A DNA stretch of 12,004 nt from Euperipatoides rowelli (GCA_003024985.2 PXIH01S0008992.1), one strand, 5' to 3'. Counted from the first letter of the stretch, positions 1 through 10,322 are shown. The notes: generated by a model from the letters alone, not told the origin. A program made the numbers and translations.

Positions 1-2029
1 TTTTTTTAATAATAATTATCTTTGAAAATCAATAATAAAAAAAAATTAAAAAAATCCGTTACATTTGACCTTTAAGTAAAACACTTTTTAACTAGTTTTA
101 TAAACAATAACGTAATGAAGTCATGACTAGCATCTGGATCCCAGATATGCATTTTCCTCCAGCCCCAAAACCAGCAAGATTTTATCCTTTGGCTAGGTCA
201 ATTTAACATCAGCTCATGGGTTTTATTTTTTGTAAACAACGTAGAAACTTGCAAATTTTTATATGTTTCAGTTTAAATTTTCCAAATTGATTAATTAAAC
301 AAACATTTTGAGGTGAAACTAAACATAAATCAATTTAAAAAAAAAACATTGATAAACCACTTTAAGTGAGATTTTACCGTAAAGCAACATTATACAAATG
401 CCATGCTAGTCAATATAAGATCTTTTTTTTTTTCTAATGCAGAAAAATATTTGAGCACTAAAACTCACAGAGAAGAAATTCATCAGTCCATTAGCAGATT
501 AAATTTATGGAAACCACGGAAATCTATGTCCTTTAAACTTAATCGGGCGTTTCAAATGGAGTGGTGGAGATGTGACATCTCAGACGCAAGTACGATCCCA
601 CCCTTAGATAGCACCAATTCAAATATTTAATATGTCTGTTGATAATTCTTCACTGGGGTAAAAACATTAATCTTTATTTATTAATTTCTTATCAGTAGTC
701 GTAGATCAATATTCTTATCTTTTAAAGAAAACCTGAGTGTATATGAGTTCAAAGCACTGAATATTGATGATACCTAAATAGCCTACATCACTGCCAGTGC
801 TATTATACAAAGCTGGTACAGTAGTGATTTACAGTATAAGCCACCGGGACATAAATAATTTACAAAAGGTACCTATAGTTTTTGTTTGTTGATAGCTATG
901 TTATTCAGTCTGAAACAGAAAAACATTGATCACAATTTTATTTCACTATTTAATGTCGTTTAAATTCTTTTTTTAAAAACAATTACTATACAAATTGATA
1001 CTTTATCATGTTTTGTCTGATAAAATATTGGTTCAAATAGTAGGATCAGATTTAATTAATCTATAGTTTAGTAGCCGATGATATAACAATAATATTTTAT
1101 AGTATTATTTGTTTCTTTACCATTTTTTATTTTAAAAATATAAATTTAAACTGTCCTCTTTTAATTATTGAGTTATTTCTTGTCAGAATGGATATTTGAA
1201 TTTTTGTTCTTAAAAACTGTTTCATCCTTTTCTTAATCTGTGTTTAAATTGAAACAACATAGGATTTTATTTATTTAATATTTATAATGATAAATTATTA
1301 ATTCACCATTAACTATTGTGTGTTTATTAATTAATCTACTATTGCTTTTATAATTTTAATATAAAGTGGAAATAATAGTAATAGACTTGATAGAAATCCA
1401 TTGTAGGAATTGGTTATTATAAAATTTGCTTTCATTCGATTTCTCAGAAATATTTCTGCAATTTTTCTCAGAGATGACTCCAATCTTAAAGTACAACATA
1501 CTAAAATAAGTTTTTTTTTTCCCAGGGCCAATTAAAGTTCATAGGTGGCAGCACATAGTGAATGGCTGGCCACTCTTTTCAATTCTGAATAATACACATT
1601 ACAATTAAATTATTACAGTTCAGTAAGTATGATAGTGAGGAATTGAAGAAAAGGAAGACTTGATGTAATTTGATCAATCGTACTGAAATAAAATTAAATT
1701 TGTGCAGATGTGAATGTCAATAAACTCTAGATATTGAGAGAGCATTAGGAGACAAATCAGTATAGTAAAATGAGCACATTTAAACATTCAACTAAAATCC
1801 TTTTTTGTTATTTTTCACTCAATGAATTTTAGCTAATTCAAACTTTTATTCCATTAAAATTAACCTCGATCGATATTTTAGTTATCAATCCTAATGGACT
1901 CCCCCAGCTTTCACTAACTCCAGTAAATACACAATTTATATTAAATTTGGTTTAATTCTAAAGCTACCAAAATATATATACAGTATATATTCTGAACAAA
2001 ATAAAGAATTAAGGAGTTACAGTTCTTAC
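1..2029. other. Probable MLK intron downstream of exon C; no exon recognised
   Basis: The exon C donor opens an intron on the minus strand that runs off the left edge of the window. I found no segment with MLK C-terminal similarity combined with splice borders. The region holds the left copy of the inverted repeat (81-366). A less AT-rich patch at about 541-607 is of unknown origin. The rest is AT-rich filler. I cannot exclude a poorly conserved C-terminal exon, because that part of MLKs diverges quickly. Confidence 0.6.
81..366 (+). repeat. Left copy of a ~290-bp dispersed repeat, inverted relative to 11183-11472
   Basis: The reverse complement of 11183-11472 aligns along this whole segment, with roughly nine in ten bases matching by eye and only small gaps. 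The best-conserved blocks are taaacaataacgtaatgaag, the ctggatcccagatatgc region, aattgattaattaaacaaa and the final cattgataaaccacttta. A short perfect palindrome, ATCTGG-ATC-CCAGAT, sits at 132-146. I see no coding potential, clear terminal repeats or target-site duplication, so the family is unknown. Similarity fades to the left of 81 and right of about 366. Confidence 0.9.
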
Positions 2030-2155
2030 GTGCAAAGGCCCGTAACCGAGGAATGCTGGGTGATGCTGGCGGACTATCCGGACTGGAAGGTTGATGCATT
2101 TTACGAATCTCGAGAATAGAGGGTGTTTGTTGAACAGTGATGTTATGTCGAAAAT
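2030..2155 (-). CDS. MLK: MLK-family MAP3K, internal exon C: second half of CRIB and Ser/Pro-rich conserved segment
   Basis: This exon is 126 nt long: two bases finishing the Asp codon begun in exon B, 41 codons, and one trailing base. It reads (D)FRHNITVQQTPSILEI and then SSPDSPPASPSIPRLRAFA. Joined to exon B this gives ISMPSDFRHNITVQ, matching the MLK form of the CRIB motif, in which the usual second His is replaced (vertebrate MLKs have ISLPS.F.HK.TVQ). In MLKs the CRIB binds GTP-loaded Cdc42 or Rac and relieves autoinhibition (family knowledge). The SPPASPS.IPRLRA block is also conserved just after the CRIB and contains several Ser-Pro sites, possible proline-directed phosphorylation targets (inference). 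The acceptor is ttttgtag before ATTTTC and the donor is GTAAGAAC after GCAC. The exon ends in phase 1. The next exon is not recognisable between 1 and 2029, so the C-terminal tail lies outside the window. Confidence 0.95.
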
Positions 2156-2959
2156 CTACAAAACACAAAATGGATAGATGTCAACATGATAAATGCAAGA
2201 GTGATAATGATTGACATAAAATGTTGAAGCTACTATGTGAACCTGTGTTTCTTATACAGTGGTACTGTTGCAGATAATCTAAAAAATTGACAAAGTTTAG
2301 TGATTTATGAAGTGAGATATATATATACGGAATCATTTTATCTTGACTTGCTGTACATGCCTGCTCATTACTATTCATAAGCAAATCAAATGCCAGAAAA
2401 TATGACTTTAAAACATAATGCGGCCATTTTAACACACAATAAATGGTTTACATTAATTATTATATATCTCTCTAGCCCATTTTTGGATATGAGGGATATT
2501 ACAAAGTAATGATTAGAATGGGTAAGTAGCTAATATAAATATACAGTATATAAATGAAATAAAACACATACACAAAAAAAACAAAGAATTGAAAATAGAT
2601 TATCATTATATACTGTATGTTTAACATTGAATTAATGGAAGACCATTTAAGCCTAATAGTTCTTGCCAATGGAATGTTAAGTTTTTGAGCATTCCTTGTT
2701 TGGATGCGGGACGTAACATAATGTGAAATGGAAAGAAACTGAGAGAATGACTTGAAAAATATTTTGGAAAATCCAAACATAGGAATATTACTATGATGAT
2801 AAACTGATTCCAATCTCAAGACTATTGTCATAATCTATATAGTTTTCTCTTCAGATCAATTTGACAACTTTTTTTCTTTTAAAGCTTCAACGTCAATCCT
2901 TTGTTTGTATGTAATGGAATTGTGCCAAATATAGGTTAATACAAATATGACGGACAACA

Positions 2960-3008
2960 ACTATAGTCCAGCGAGGTTGTCCCTGGTACAACCTCGCTGG
3001 ACTATAGT
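2960..3008. repeat. Perfect 21-bp hairpin with 7-nt loop
   Basis: Arm 2960-2980 is an exact reverse complement of arm 2988-3008, and the loop is CCCTGGT. The stem begins ACTATAGTCCAGCG and is much richer in G and C than its surroundings. The match stops abruptly at both outer ends. It sits inside the intron between exons B and C. A recently formed or maintained foldback, such as part of a small transposable element, would fit. It is too short overall for a typical animal pre-miRNA. Confidence 0.95.
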
Positions 3009-3842
3009 ATGGTCTCAAAACAAAAATTATTTGAACAACAACGTTAGGGGGGCCCAAAATATGACAATAAAGCAAAAACATATACTGTAGGTTTTTTTTC
3101 GTTTGGATAATAGCATTAATGTGGGTTTCCCATTTAAGGTTACTCTATAAGTGAACACCTAATATAGTTACACTATTACTGGGTTTCATTACGCAGGTTT
3201 TAACTGCTTGGTGGGATTTTAATATTCAATGGTGTTCCTTTAATGCTTTGATTAGCGAAAATAACATAACTTAGTTGAGAAATAATAAATTATTTATAGA
3301 CGTATAATAGTAATGGTGACAACCAGTTAAGGAATGTTTAAAAAACATTAAGCATGGTAGAAATTTAATATTTACAGTAGCTTATTGAACTGTGACATTA
3401 TTAACAATACAGCATTACTGGCAATTAATCTAACACTCGGCCTCCATAACTAATAATAATGAAACGTTTAATGATAAATGTAGTCAAGAAAAATTTCAAG
3501 ACATTTTAAAACTGTTATTTCCATAATGAAATCCACAATATATTTTTTTGCTTTTTTTTTTAGCAAATGTATTAGGCTACCTATACTTTAGGAAGTCAAT
3601 TATGCCTGGCTGCTCGATTGGGCTTACCCTAGCTAATATTCGTATTAGAATTTGTAACTGTTGACAAGCAGAAATTGCAGAATAATTTCAGACTATTACT
3701 AGCATTATAAATATCTCTATTGTTATTTACTTCAAATTATTTCCATTTATGGACGAATTGTGATTTAAATTTTTTTTCTTCTTCTTGATTTTGGTTCAAA
3801 TTCAAGATTTCAAAAATGCTAAATACTAACTAAAAAAATCAA

Positions 3843-3865
3843 TTTTTTTTTTTGGGGGGGGGGGG
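3843..3865 (+). repeat. T11-G12 homopolymer junction
   Basis: Eleven T are followed directly by twelve G, within intron B-C. The exact length is likely to be variable between individuals and prone to sequencing error. Confidence 0.95.
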
Positions 3866-4783
3866 AATTATATTTCAACAACAGTACCATAATTTTTACA
3901 TTACTGCAATGTTACCAATGATGACTAAGTTACTTTTCCATTTAGTGATGGCGTTTTTAATGAGGATACTGTTTACATGATGAGATTTTTTAACAATCAT
4001 TTTATTCATTTACATATACTAAACATGTTTATTTAAACAAAAAACCTACTCTAAGGATATTTAATTTTTTAAATAAAATTTATTATTTTATACAGTTACA
4101 AGTGTCAAGTAACAACCATGTTTCTTATAATTTCGTAAATACTTCATTATCTTCAATTTTGCAAAGTTGCCAATGCCTATAGAAAAATATTTTATTCAAA
4201 TAAAACTGTGCAGTCATTTCCCAATATATTTATCTACATAGGATTAAAATTTAATTTTAAAATCAGACGAAGCCCTCCTCCCTCTCCCTGTTACACACAT
4301 ACACACTTTCCCAAATGATGGCTTCATTTACAACTTGTTGCATCAATATCTAGTAAAAGTATTTTATTTCAATAAAATAACCAAATTATTCAAAAAATAT
4401 ATTTGCCTACATGTAGGATTTAAAATCCATTCTAAACTTCAAATATTTTTGTTAATTCTCTCGCAATCTTAAAATTTATTTTGACTTCTCTCGATCTATA
4501 AGCGTTTCATTTGTGTAAATAAATCGTTCAAAGCCCATTCACACTACAATTCCCATTAACTAAAGCAAAATAAATAAATAATTCATCTTTTGCATTTTCA
4601 GTGAGTGTAATATCCTATACATTTTTTTCTTCAATTTATTGAGTCGTTAATGATTTGTTTGGATCTACGATATTTATTTCTAGTAAATCAGCAATAAAAA
4701 CTAATTTTAATTCAGCGTAAAAAGCAAAATATTTTGGGGTAAAATTGCAGTGGCTAAAAAAAAAGGGCTTGAATTCCGTTGTT

Positions 4784-4914
4784 TTAAATTGTAAGAAAAA
4801 AATCAAAATTAAAATCATCGGTACAATTGTTAATTTCTGATCCATTATCACTGTCTTCGTGTGATGATGATGAATAAGTGTTATTAGATGAGTCAAAATC
4901 ATATAACATTTGAA
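4784..4914 (-). CDS. Possible short acidic, Ser-rich ORF or exon of unknown origin
   Basis: A strong minus-strand splice acceptor (acttttgtttttag) ends at 4915. It is followed by a frame with ATG at 4909 that runs 41 codons to TAA at 4784. The protein begins MLYDFDSSNNTYSSSSHEDS and continues with acidic and aromatic residues (TDDFNFDFF). An acidic, Ser-rich start of this kind is seen in several transposase and nuclear protein families. Read as an exon it would have phase 1, the same as the MLK junction it sits within, but it would break the CRIB motif and lacks a good donor. A second pyrimidine-rich AG (ctttttttttag) lies about 30 nt past the stop, ahead of another frame ending at 4636. A decayed insertion or chance are both possible. 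Confidence 0.25.
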
Positions 4915-5675
4915 CTAAAAACAAAAGTTCATACTTTACATTTAACTGCCTATAAGACAAGAAAAAAAAAGTAACATATTATTTGGTTACGGGAGGGGAG
5001 AACATTAGAAACTAACGAATTTGAAGTTTTATTCATTAATAATTTGAAACGAATTACTTACTTAACAAATGAACTAATTACCGCAATAATTTGTTCTATT
5101 TATATACTACTCTAGCATCTACATTATATTTTATCTCATCTTACAGCATTATCCAGAATGGTTTAATTAAACTCTTTCCTTATTGGCTTCTTACATCATG
5201 AATGCCGATATTCAGAAGCAATCGACAGAGACAATGATTATAACAATGGCAACTCAAACAGTAGCATAATGCCATTTTCATAGTCAACTGTATTATTATT
5301 CCAAGAGTTATGATAATGATTGCTAAATATTTGACAATTTTACAAGAAGAAAAATTTTGGGTTTGTTTTTACTAACAAATAAATATTAAATAAATGTCTA
5401 TTATGGCCAAATATTAAAACATATTTTAAAGTACATAAGGAGACATTATAATTGTTAGATTTAAGAAGCCCTAGAGAGGGAGTCAGGTTTGACGCTCACT
5501 GAGGGAATACATAATGAAAAAAAAACTCATTAAAAGTTAACCAGTAGAACTTATTTAAAAACTGTAAATTGTGACGTGTCAAGGAAATTTAACATTAGTT
5601 TACAATATTACTAAATAAATTTTTACCTGAAATATTAATTTCATAAATAAAATAAAATTAGTTTCAACTACTAAC

Positions 5676-5922
5676 CTGATGGCATACTAATACGCTGCCC
5701 TCCATGTTTGAGTAGTTTTAAACGACTTTTCTTGAATTTGCCCTTTCGCTTCTTTGGAGTAGGTCGTCCCTGTTGTTGCTGCAGAATCATGATGTTCAGT
5801 TCCCGTTCCAGCAGGTCAATTTCTCGTTCTGCTAGCTCTTGCTCACGTTTTTTCAGAAATTCCTCTTGAATTTTCTGCTGGAGTAATGCTTTGGTCAACT
5901 CTTCTTCACGAGAACGTAGTTC
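5676..5922 (-). CDS. MLK: MLK-family MAP3K, internal exon B: leucine zipper, basic region, first half of CRIB
   Basis: This exon encodes 82 codons plus one base. It continues the zipper in perfect heptad register with exon A: HELRCKE, KELRSRE, EELTKAL, LQQKIQE, EFLKKRE, QELAERE, IDLLERE. Leucine is at the third place in six of these seven blocks. In MLKs this coiled coil drives homodimerisation and activation (family knowledge). A glutamine run follows, then a strongly basic segment (PKKRKGKFKKSRLKL) that is nearly identical to vertebrate MLKs. The exon ends RISMPS plus a G, the start of the Cdc42/Rac-binding CRIB motif. The acceptor has a good pyrimidine tract (tttttccccccacctag) before GAACTACGT, and the donor is GTTAGT after TCAG (phase 1). 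The Asp codon of the CRIB is completed by exon C. The QQQQ run replaces a less repetitive stretch in the vertebrate proteins. Confidence 0.97.
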
Positions 5923-6064
5923 CTAGGTGGGGGGAAAAATAGTTTTTACCTCATCATATTCTGTTAAAACTAACAATGCTTTTCTGAAATAATTTGAACA
6001 AATGTAAAACCAATCTATATAATGTAATAATGAAAGTTAATAAATGATAGAAATATCCTACTTT

Positions 6065-6095
6065 ACAATTATTTTATTTATTTATTTATTTTTTA
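6065..6095 (+). repeat. (TTTA)n microsatellite
   Basis: Several TTTA units run from an ATTATTTTA start into a T-run, in intron A-B. This is a simple repeat with no other signal. Confidence 0.85.
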
Positions 6096-6306
6096 ACAGA
6101 GAATGTGTGATGAAAATCATTATTTTACCAGACTATTATATAAACTAATTGCATACGTCACTGACATTTTAAACAAAGAATGAACTTTGTTTAAATTCTT
6201 TAATATCAGGCAAAGTCGTAAAAATTGCATTCATACTCGTAAATTCTATAAATAGTGATTGCCATTTTATTGTTTGCTTAGTTTATTATAAAAATAATGT
6301 AAAGAG

Positions 6307-6421
6307 AACAAATTTCTTTTAGAATGTGAGAGAATCTGAGATGCTACTTGAAACAAACAGTGCAAAGTCCTTTACATTCTAAAATAAATTTGTTTGTTTC
6401 ACGAAGCATCACAGATACTCT
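6307..6421. repeat. Two interlocked inverted repeats (a b a' b')
   Basis: Segment a (6307-6327) is the reverse complement of a' (6374-6394) with one mismatch in 21. Segment b (about 6330-6359) is the reverse complement of b' (6391-6420) with four mismatches in 30. The order is a, b, a', b', not the nested a, b, b', a' of a simple hairpin, and a' and b' overlap by four bases. The inverted copy is therefore circularly permuted. That is what one expects if a unit of about 50 bp had been tandemly repeated before or during inversion. Confidence 0.85.
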
Positions 6422-7180
6422 AACAGTGAAACATTGAAGTAACATACAAGCATGAGTGGAAACAAAGATGGTCTGTTATCTGGTTCAGTCACTCTCCAAT
6501 GAACATGACGTAATTTAATAATTAGCAGAAGTGCCCGGTACATAAAAATATGAATTGGATCTTCCGAGTTCAACTAGAAAAACCTTTCTTGAAGGACAGC
6601 AATGTGATGATTATCCCCGTTACAAATAATCCTACACAATTTCTGTTTTTTTTTTTTGTAAACTCTATAGAAATAAGTTTCAGAAAGTCGACTGTGTCCG
6701 GTCAAATAAATAAAAAAAAGGCAAATAAAAATAGAAAAGTATTTTAAATTGATTACATTCCAAAATACTTATTTAACATTTCTACAATTAAATTACTATT
6801 TTTTAAAATAATGTGACCTAAAACTATTTTTAAAAAATTAAGTTATGAGGAATTGCCCAAGTTAAAAGTCAAATCATGTAATTACTTCCCCCAATATCTT
6901 GGGGGGATGTAAAAAAAACCCCAGACATTGGTATTTTTAATTATATAGTAAAAAATAATTATAACACAAAAATTGTGAGATTTTAATGTGTGAGATTTGT
7001 TAAAAATCTATGTGGGCAGCCTGTGGTGAATCGTAGAAGTCTGGTGTTTGACGTCATCATGGGTTGACTGTATGCTGTTACATGGGTTATATTAGGAGAG
7101 GAATTATTATATTAAAAAATAAAAAACAAATTTTCTCTGTGTATCTGTCATTCCGTCATTCCGAACTCTTTAAATTGAAT

Positions 7181-7330
7181 TTTCTCCCCGATGGTTTGTC
7201 CAATAATGTGACTTGTGGTTTTTTGGGTTAGGTTTGTTTTAATGAGGTTTGATCGATTGATTGATCAATCGATCGATCGAATGGTCCATTTTTTCCCCAA
7301 TGGTTTGTGTTAGGTTTGTTTTAATTAGGA
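7181..7330. repeat. Pair of short diverged direct repeats around a GATC-rich cluster
   Basis: A copy starting tttctccccgatggtttgt at 7181 and continuing to gttaggtttgttttaatgagg (to about 7247) recurs in shortened form at about 7289-7330 (ttccccaatggtttgtgttaggtttgttttaattagg). Between them, 7249-7280 is almost entirely interleaved GATC/ATCGAT words and includes the palindrome GATTGATCAATC. The block directly abuts the 125-bp duplication and may be part of the same composite repeat. Confidence 0.6.
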
Positions 7331-7345
7331 TCCATCAATTTTGAC

Positions 7346-7590
7346 GGGTTAAAATCAAAATTTTTTAAAATGTTCCGATTAAGTTGAAATTTGTGTTACC
7401 CGAGAGGTCTAGAATATATATGTAAAAGGTCAAGGTCCTAGGTGGTTACTTGGGGTGCTAAGGGGGAAGGGGGGCAAAAATTAAATTTTTTAAAATGCTC
7501 CGATTAAGTTGAAATTTGAAATTGGTATTACTTTAGAGGTCTACAATATGTACAGTATGTAAACGGTCAAGATGGGGTGCTAGGGGAGTG
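7346..7590. repeat. Diverged tandem duplication, two ~125-bp units
   Basis: Unit 1 (about 7346-7471) and unit 2 (about 7472-7590) share, in order: tttttaaaatg, ccgattaagttgaaattt, gaggtcta.aatat, gtaaa.ggtcaag and ggggtgcta.ggg. The offset is 125 bases at the poly-T that starts the shared core. The units differ by substitutions and small indels, so the duplication is not recent. Both end in G-runs (7452-7474 and 7573-7586), giving local G-quadruplex potential. No coding frame survives in both units. Confidence 0.8.
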
Positions 7591-7620
7591 TAGACAATGA
7601 AAATAGATTTGGCCATTTTT

Positions 7621-7697
7621 GGGGGGATGGGGGGGAAGCAATTAACATGGGAGTGTTTAGCATAGTTCCAAACATGACACCAAATTCTCCCCCCCCC
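7621..7697 (+). repeat. G-tracts facing a C9-A tract
   Basis: G6 at 7621-7626 and G7 at 7629-7635 are followed about 50 nt later by C9 at 7689-7697 and an A-run. The G and C tracts could pair across the intervening sequence. Alternatively the G-rich strand could contribute to a quadruplex with the G-runs just upstream in the 125-bp duplication. Confidence 0.8.
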
Positions 7698-9463
7698 AAA
7701 AAAAAATAAAAATACCGTCGAATTTGATGAGTTTCTACTAGTGCATCATATAAATAGAGTATAATTTTCACTTGCTCATATTGCTTACACCAGGCAGAAT
7801 TTTTATTTTGGATTATTTGTAATTATTTTGCAATCTCATGTTGATATCATTAAGTTTTTTTGTTTATCAATTGGTTTGTTCTGGTGAGCCATCTTGATTC
7901 TGTAGCATAAAACATATGCACCGTAATGGAATATGAAGCTATAGGAATATGAATATTTATGATAGCAGTACTAATAATTTTGTTCAAGATATGGGTGTGT
8001 TCTGATAATCCATGTGAACTGTAAATAAACTGTAAACTTTGAATAATAAGACCCAGTGATTGATCATTCATTCACCATTCGTGCAGATGCAGCATAGCAA
8101 TAACGTTGATCTGTTGTGTAAATGCTCTATGATCATAAATATATTGTACTTCCCAATTCTTTTAATGAAGTTTTATAAAATAATTAAATAATTGATTTAA
8201 CCTTGATGTGTTTTGAGATCAGTGGTATTTGACGCTAAATATCAATGTACTGTACACTTTATTGACTGTGAATAAAAAAACAACAAGATTGAGCTTAGGA
8301 ATTATCAGAATATTCAGTATTGTTGTTCCAAATAATAGACAAGGTTTTGAGTTTTCCATATTTCCATTGTGAAAAATGGTTTTAGTTAGATATTTAGACC
8401 GTTCTGTAGATTTAATAGCCTAACCATTAATTTTAATAATATACAGTATATATAATTATTTCTTTCCGTTGCCTCATTTTTTTTTAAATTATAAAATTTT
8501 GAAAAGCTTGGTTTTCGAATCGAAAGAACTGTTACTGCCTACAGAGTCACATTGGTCACTATTTTTTACATGTGTGTACCATCTTGAATATACCTCGATT
8601 GACAAAACAAATATTTGATGAAATCAGATACCAAATCATCTTTTTTAATTCATTTGCACATAACTTACTCCAACTTCAATAAAAGAATATCAAAATATGA
8701 ATATGAAATAGATTGCATAAAATCCTTTTCTCTTTTAATTCTAAAAGAAATTGTGTTTACTATATTTTAAAATTGTGTTTAAGAATGCTAAAAGAAGAAA
8801 AAAATGGCCACTTTTATAAGTGTGCTTTGTACTTAGAAATTAGTTTCATTGTTAGCTCTAACAGGATCAAAGTTTTTCAAATATTAATATGCAAATTTAC
8901 ATTTATAACTTTCTATTTTCCATGGAATTGTTAATACATTTTTTTTGTGTGTGTTCAATAAAATAAAAACTTTTTTTTTACTTATTATACTCTAAAAAAT
9001 AACAAACAAATTAAGTCATTTTGGGGTAAGAAAATCTTAGCGTAATGATTTTTATTAGATGCGAGTTTTGTCAATATTATATTATTGTTAGATTAGTTGC
9101 CACATTTGTGATTTAATAAACGTTTACGATCCCAAAAGTGATTTCTATTATCACGAGTGAAAGACTATTTTAAAAATATAATTTCATAGCCTGCAGTAAA
9201 ATATCATTTTGTCGATAGGTATTTATAGATTGTGTTGCCGAGCCCTGAATAAAACATTCAACCATCTATCCATCATAATTAGGCTATAAAACAATAACCA
9301 ATTTCAAAACACAATTTTATTTTTATGATAGATTCGGCGATCAGATGGGATACCATTTAATTATTTTACACTTAAGACTGATTATAAACTAACAACTAGT
9401 AGAAGTAAAGAAGGATAATATCAATCATATCAATTGCAAATGACAATATTAAAACACGCTTAC

Positions 9464-9639
9464 CTTTTCCTTACACCTGAGTTCATGGAACATTTCCTCG
9501 ATTTCCAATCGCCAATCTTCTTGCATAGTATGGAAAGAGTCCTGTGGAGTATTCATGAAAGGCGACTGGGCAATCTCTTCTAACTCTTGTAAGATGTCTT
9601 GAAAAGATGGCCGGCAGTGAGGATCAGGATTCCAACATG
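9464..9639 (-). CDS. MLK: MLK-family MAP3K, internal exon A: end of kinase domain and start of leucine zipper
   Basis: This exon encodes 58 full codons plus two leading bases (CA) of a codon begun in the previous exon. It opens with CWNPDPHCRPSF, the subdomain XI signature of protein kinases, whose Arg is normally invariant. It continues through DILQELEEI and a PQDSFHTMQEDWRLEIEEMF stretch that closely matches vertebrate MLK1-4 (PKDSFH..Q..W..EIQEMF), and ends in the first zipper heptad (HELRCKE). On the minus strand the acceptor is ...tttatag before CA and the donor is GTAAGC after the AAG codon (phase 0). MLKs are cytosolic Ser/Thr MAP3Ks that activate JNK and p38 through MKK4/7 and MKK3/6 (family knowledge). 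The previous exon, which must donate one base (probably G, giving Ala), is not in the window, so the upstream intron exceeds 2.3 kb. I am confident of the family but not of which vertebrate paralogue is closest. Confidence 0.95.
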
Positions 9640-10322
9640 CTATAAATGAATAACGTTAAACTGTCATTAAAATGACACCAGCTGTGATTTAATTTATTTT
9701 ATATAACATTTTTAATATTTCATATTCAACATAAAGTCTAAAATTGTATTCAAATTTCTACAAAAGTAAAGACCCTAAACTTCATCTTACTTCAATGGTT
9801 ATCTTACTCTCTCAGATTACATGAATCATAGAAGCACAGAACATTATTACATTCAATTCCCTCATTTTATTGGTTTTAGGTTTGGGCACATTTTGGAATT
9901 CACTTACTTATTGGCTAGGAATTAAAATTAATATTTTAAAATTAGCAAGTTATGTGAAAAGACAAAATTTGTTATTTTTTTACTAATTTCTTTCATTCTG
10001 TTCCTGTATACTGTATGTGAAGTTCAGGAGGCACTGGGTAGGTTGTGTAAATGATTGATAAATTAATGGTAAATAAATTAATTATATTTAGATTACAATC
10101 ATATTTATTAGGGTTATCATCATAAACATTTTTGGTTAGGATGAAGGTGGGGAGGGGGGAGGAAGTTAAAAAAAAATTATTTGGACTTAATTACATTTTT
10201 AGTAATTCTGCATATCATCCACCTAAATTAATTGGTGAGTTTATAAAATTTTAGGTTACTATAACATTAGTATAGGGTGTACAGCTTACTCCACATCAGC
10301 AATTGCTATCCCATTAAGGCTC

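Larger units (their letters stand above)
2156..5675 (-). other. Intron between MLK exons B and C (phase 1, 3520 nt)
   Basis: The intron is bounded by GTTAGT (donor at 5675) and TTTGTAG (acceptor at 2156). It splits the CRIB motif within its Asp codon. It contains the perfect hairpin at 2960-3008, a T11G12 run at 3843-3865, a pyrimidine-rich stretch near 4270-4310, and the short acidic ORF at 4784-4914. Other open frames here are low-complexity and hydrophobic, as expected of AT-rich DNA. From about 4920 to 5670 I see nothing beyond AT-rich sequence. Confidence 0.9.
5923..9463 (-). other. Intron between MLK exons A and B (phase 0, 3541 nt)
   Basis: The intron is bounded by GTAAGC (donor at 9463) and CCTAG (acceptor at 5923). 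It is AT-rich and no conserved coding exon was recognised in it. It contains an ATTT microsatellite near 6065-6092, the interlocked inverted repeats at 6307-6421, and a short CCCCCAA-TATC-TTGGGGG hairpin at 6888-6905. It also holds the repeat cluster at 7181-7590 and G- and C-tracts at 7621-7697. From about 7700 to 9460 I see only ordinary AT-rich sequence with short incidental open frames. Confidence 0.9.

Noticed and set aside
541-607. tRNA- or SINE-like patch (ggagtggtggag ... gtacgatccc)
   Set aside because: The second part resembles a B box, but the spacing to any A box is too short and there is no cloverleaf. The patch is only a less AT-rich segment that I cannot classify.
403-630. 75-codon plus-strand open frame
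   Set aside because: It starts in a poly-T run, has no splice or homology support, and overlaps the unclassified patch at 541-607. It lies on the strand opposite the gene.
1331-1531. Candidate MLK C-terminal exon downstream of exon C
   Set aside because: The frame is hydrophobic and Lys-rich, unlike the Pro/Ser/Thr-rich MLK tail, and has no acceptor compatible with a phase-1 join.
2499-2831. 110-codon minus-strand open frame within intron B-C
   Set aside because: The C-terminal half is a run of Ile, Tyr and Phe from TA-rich DNA, with no recognisable domain. It looks like compositional noise.
2960-3008. Hairpin as a rho-independent terminator or pre-miRNA
   Set aside because: The context is eukaryotic, no U-run follows it, and at 49 nt in total it is shorter than typical animal pre-miRNAs.
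7850-8071. 73-codon minus-strand open frame
   Set aside because: There is no similarity to MLK or any family I know, no supported splice borders and ordinary intron composition.
8713-8934. 73-codon plus-strand open frame
   Set aside because: It is Phe/Ile/Lys-rich as expected of AT-rich DNA, with no motif, no start context and no splice support.
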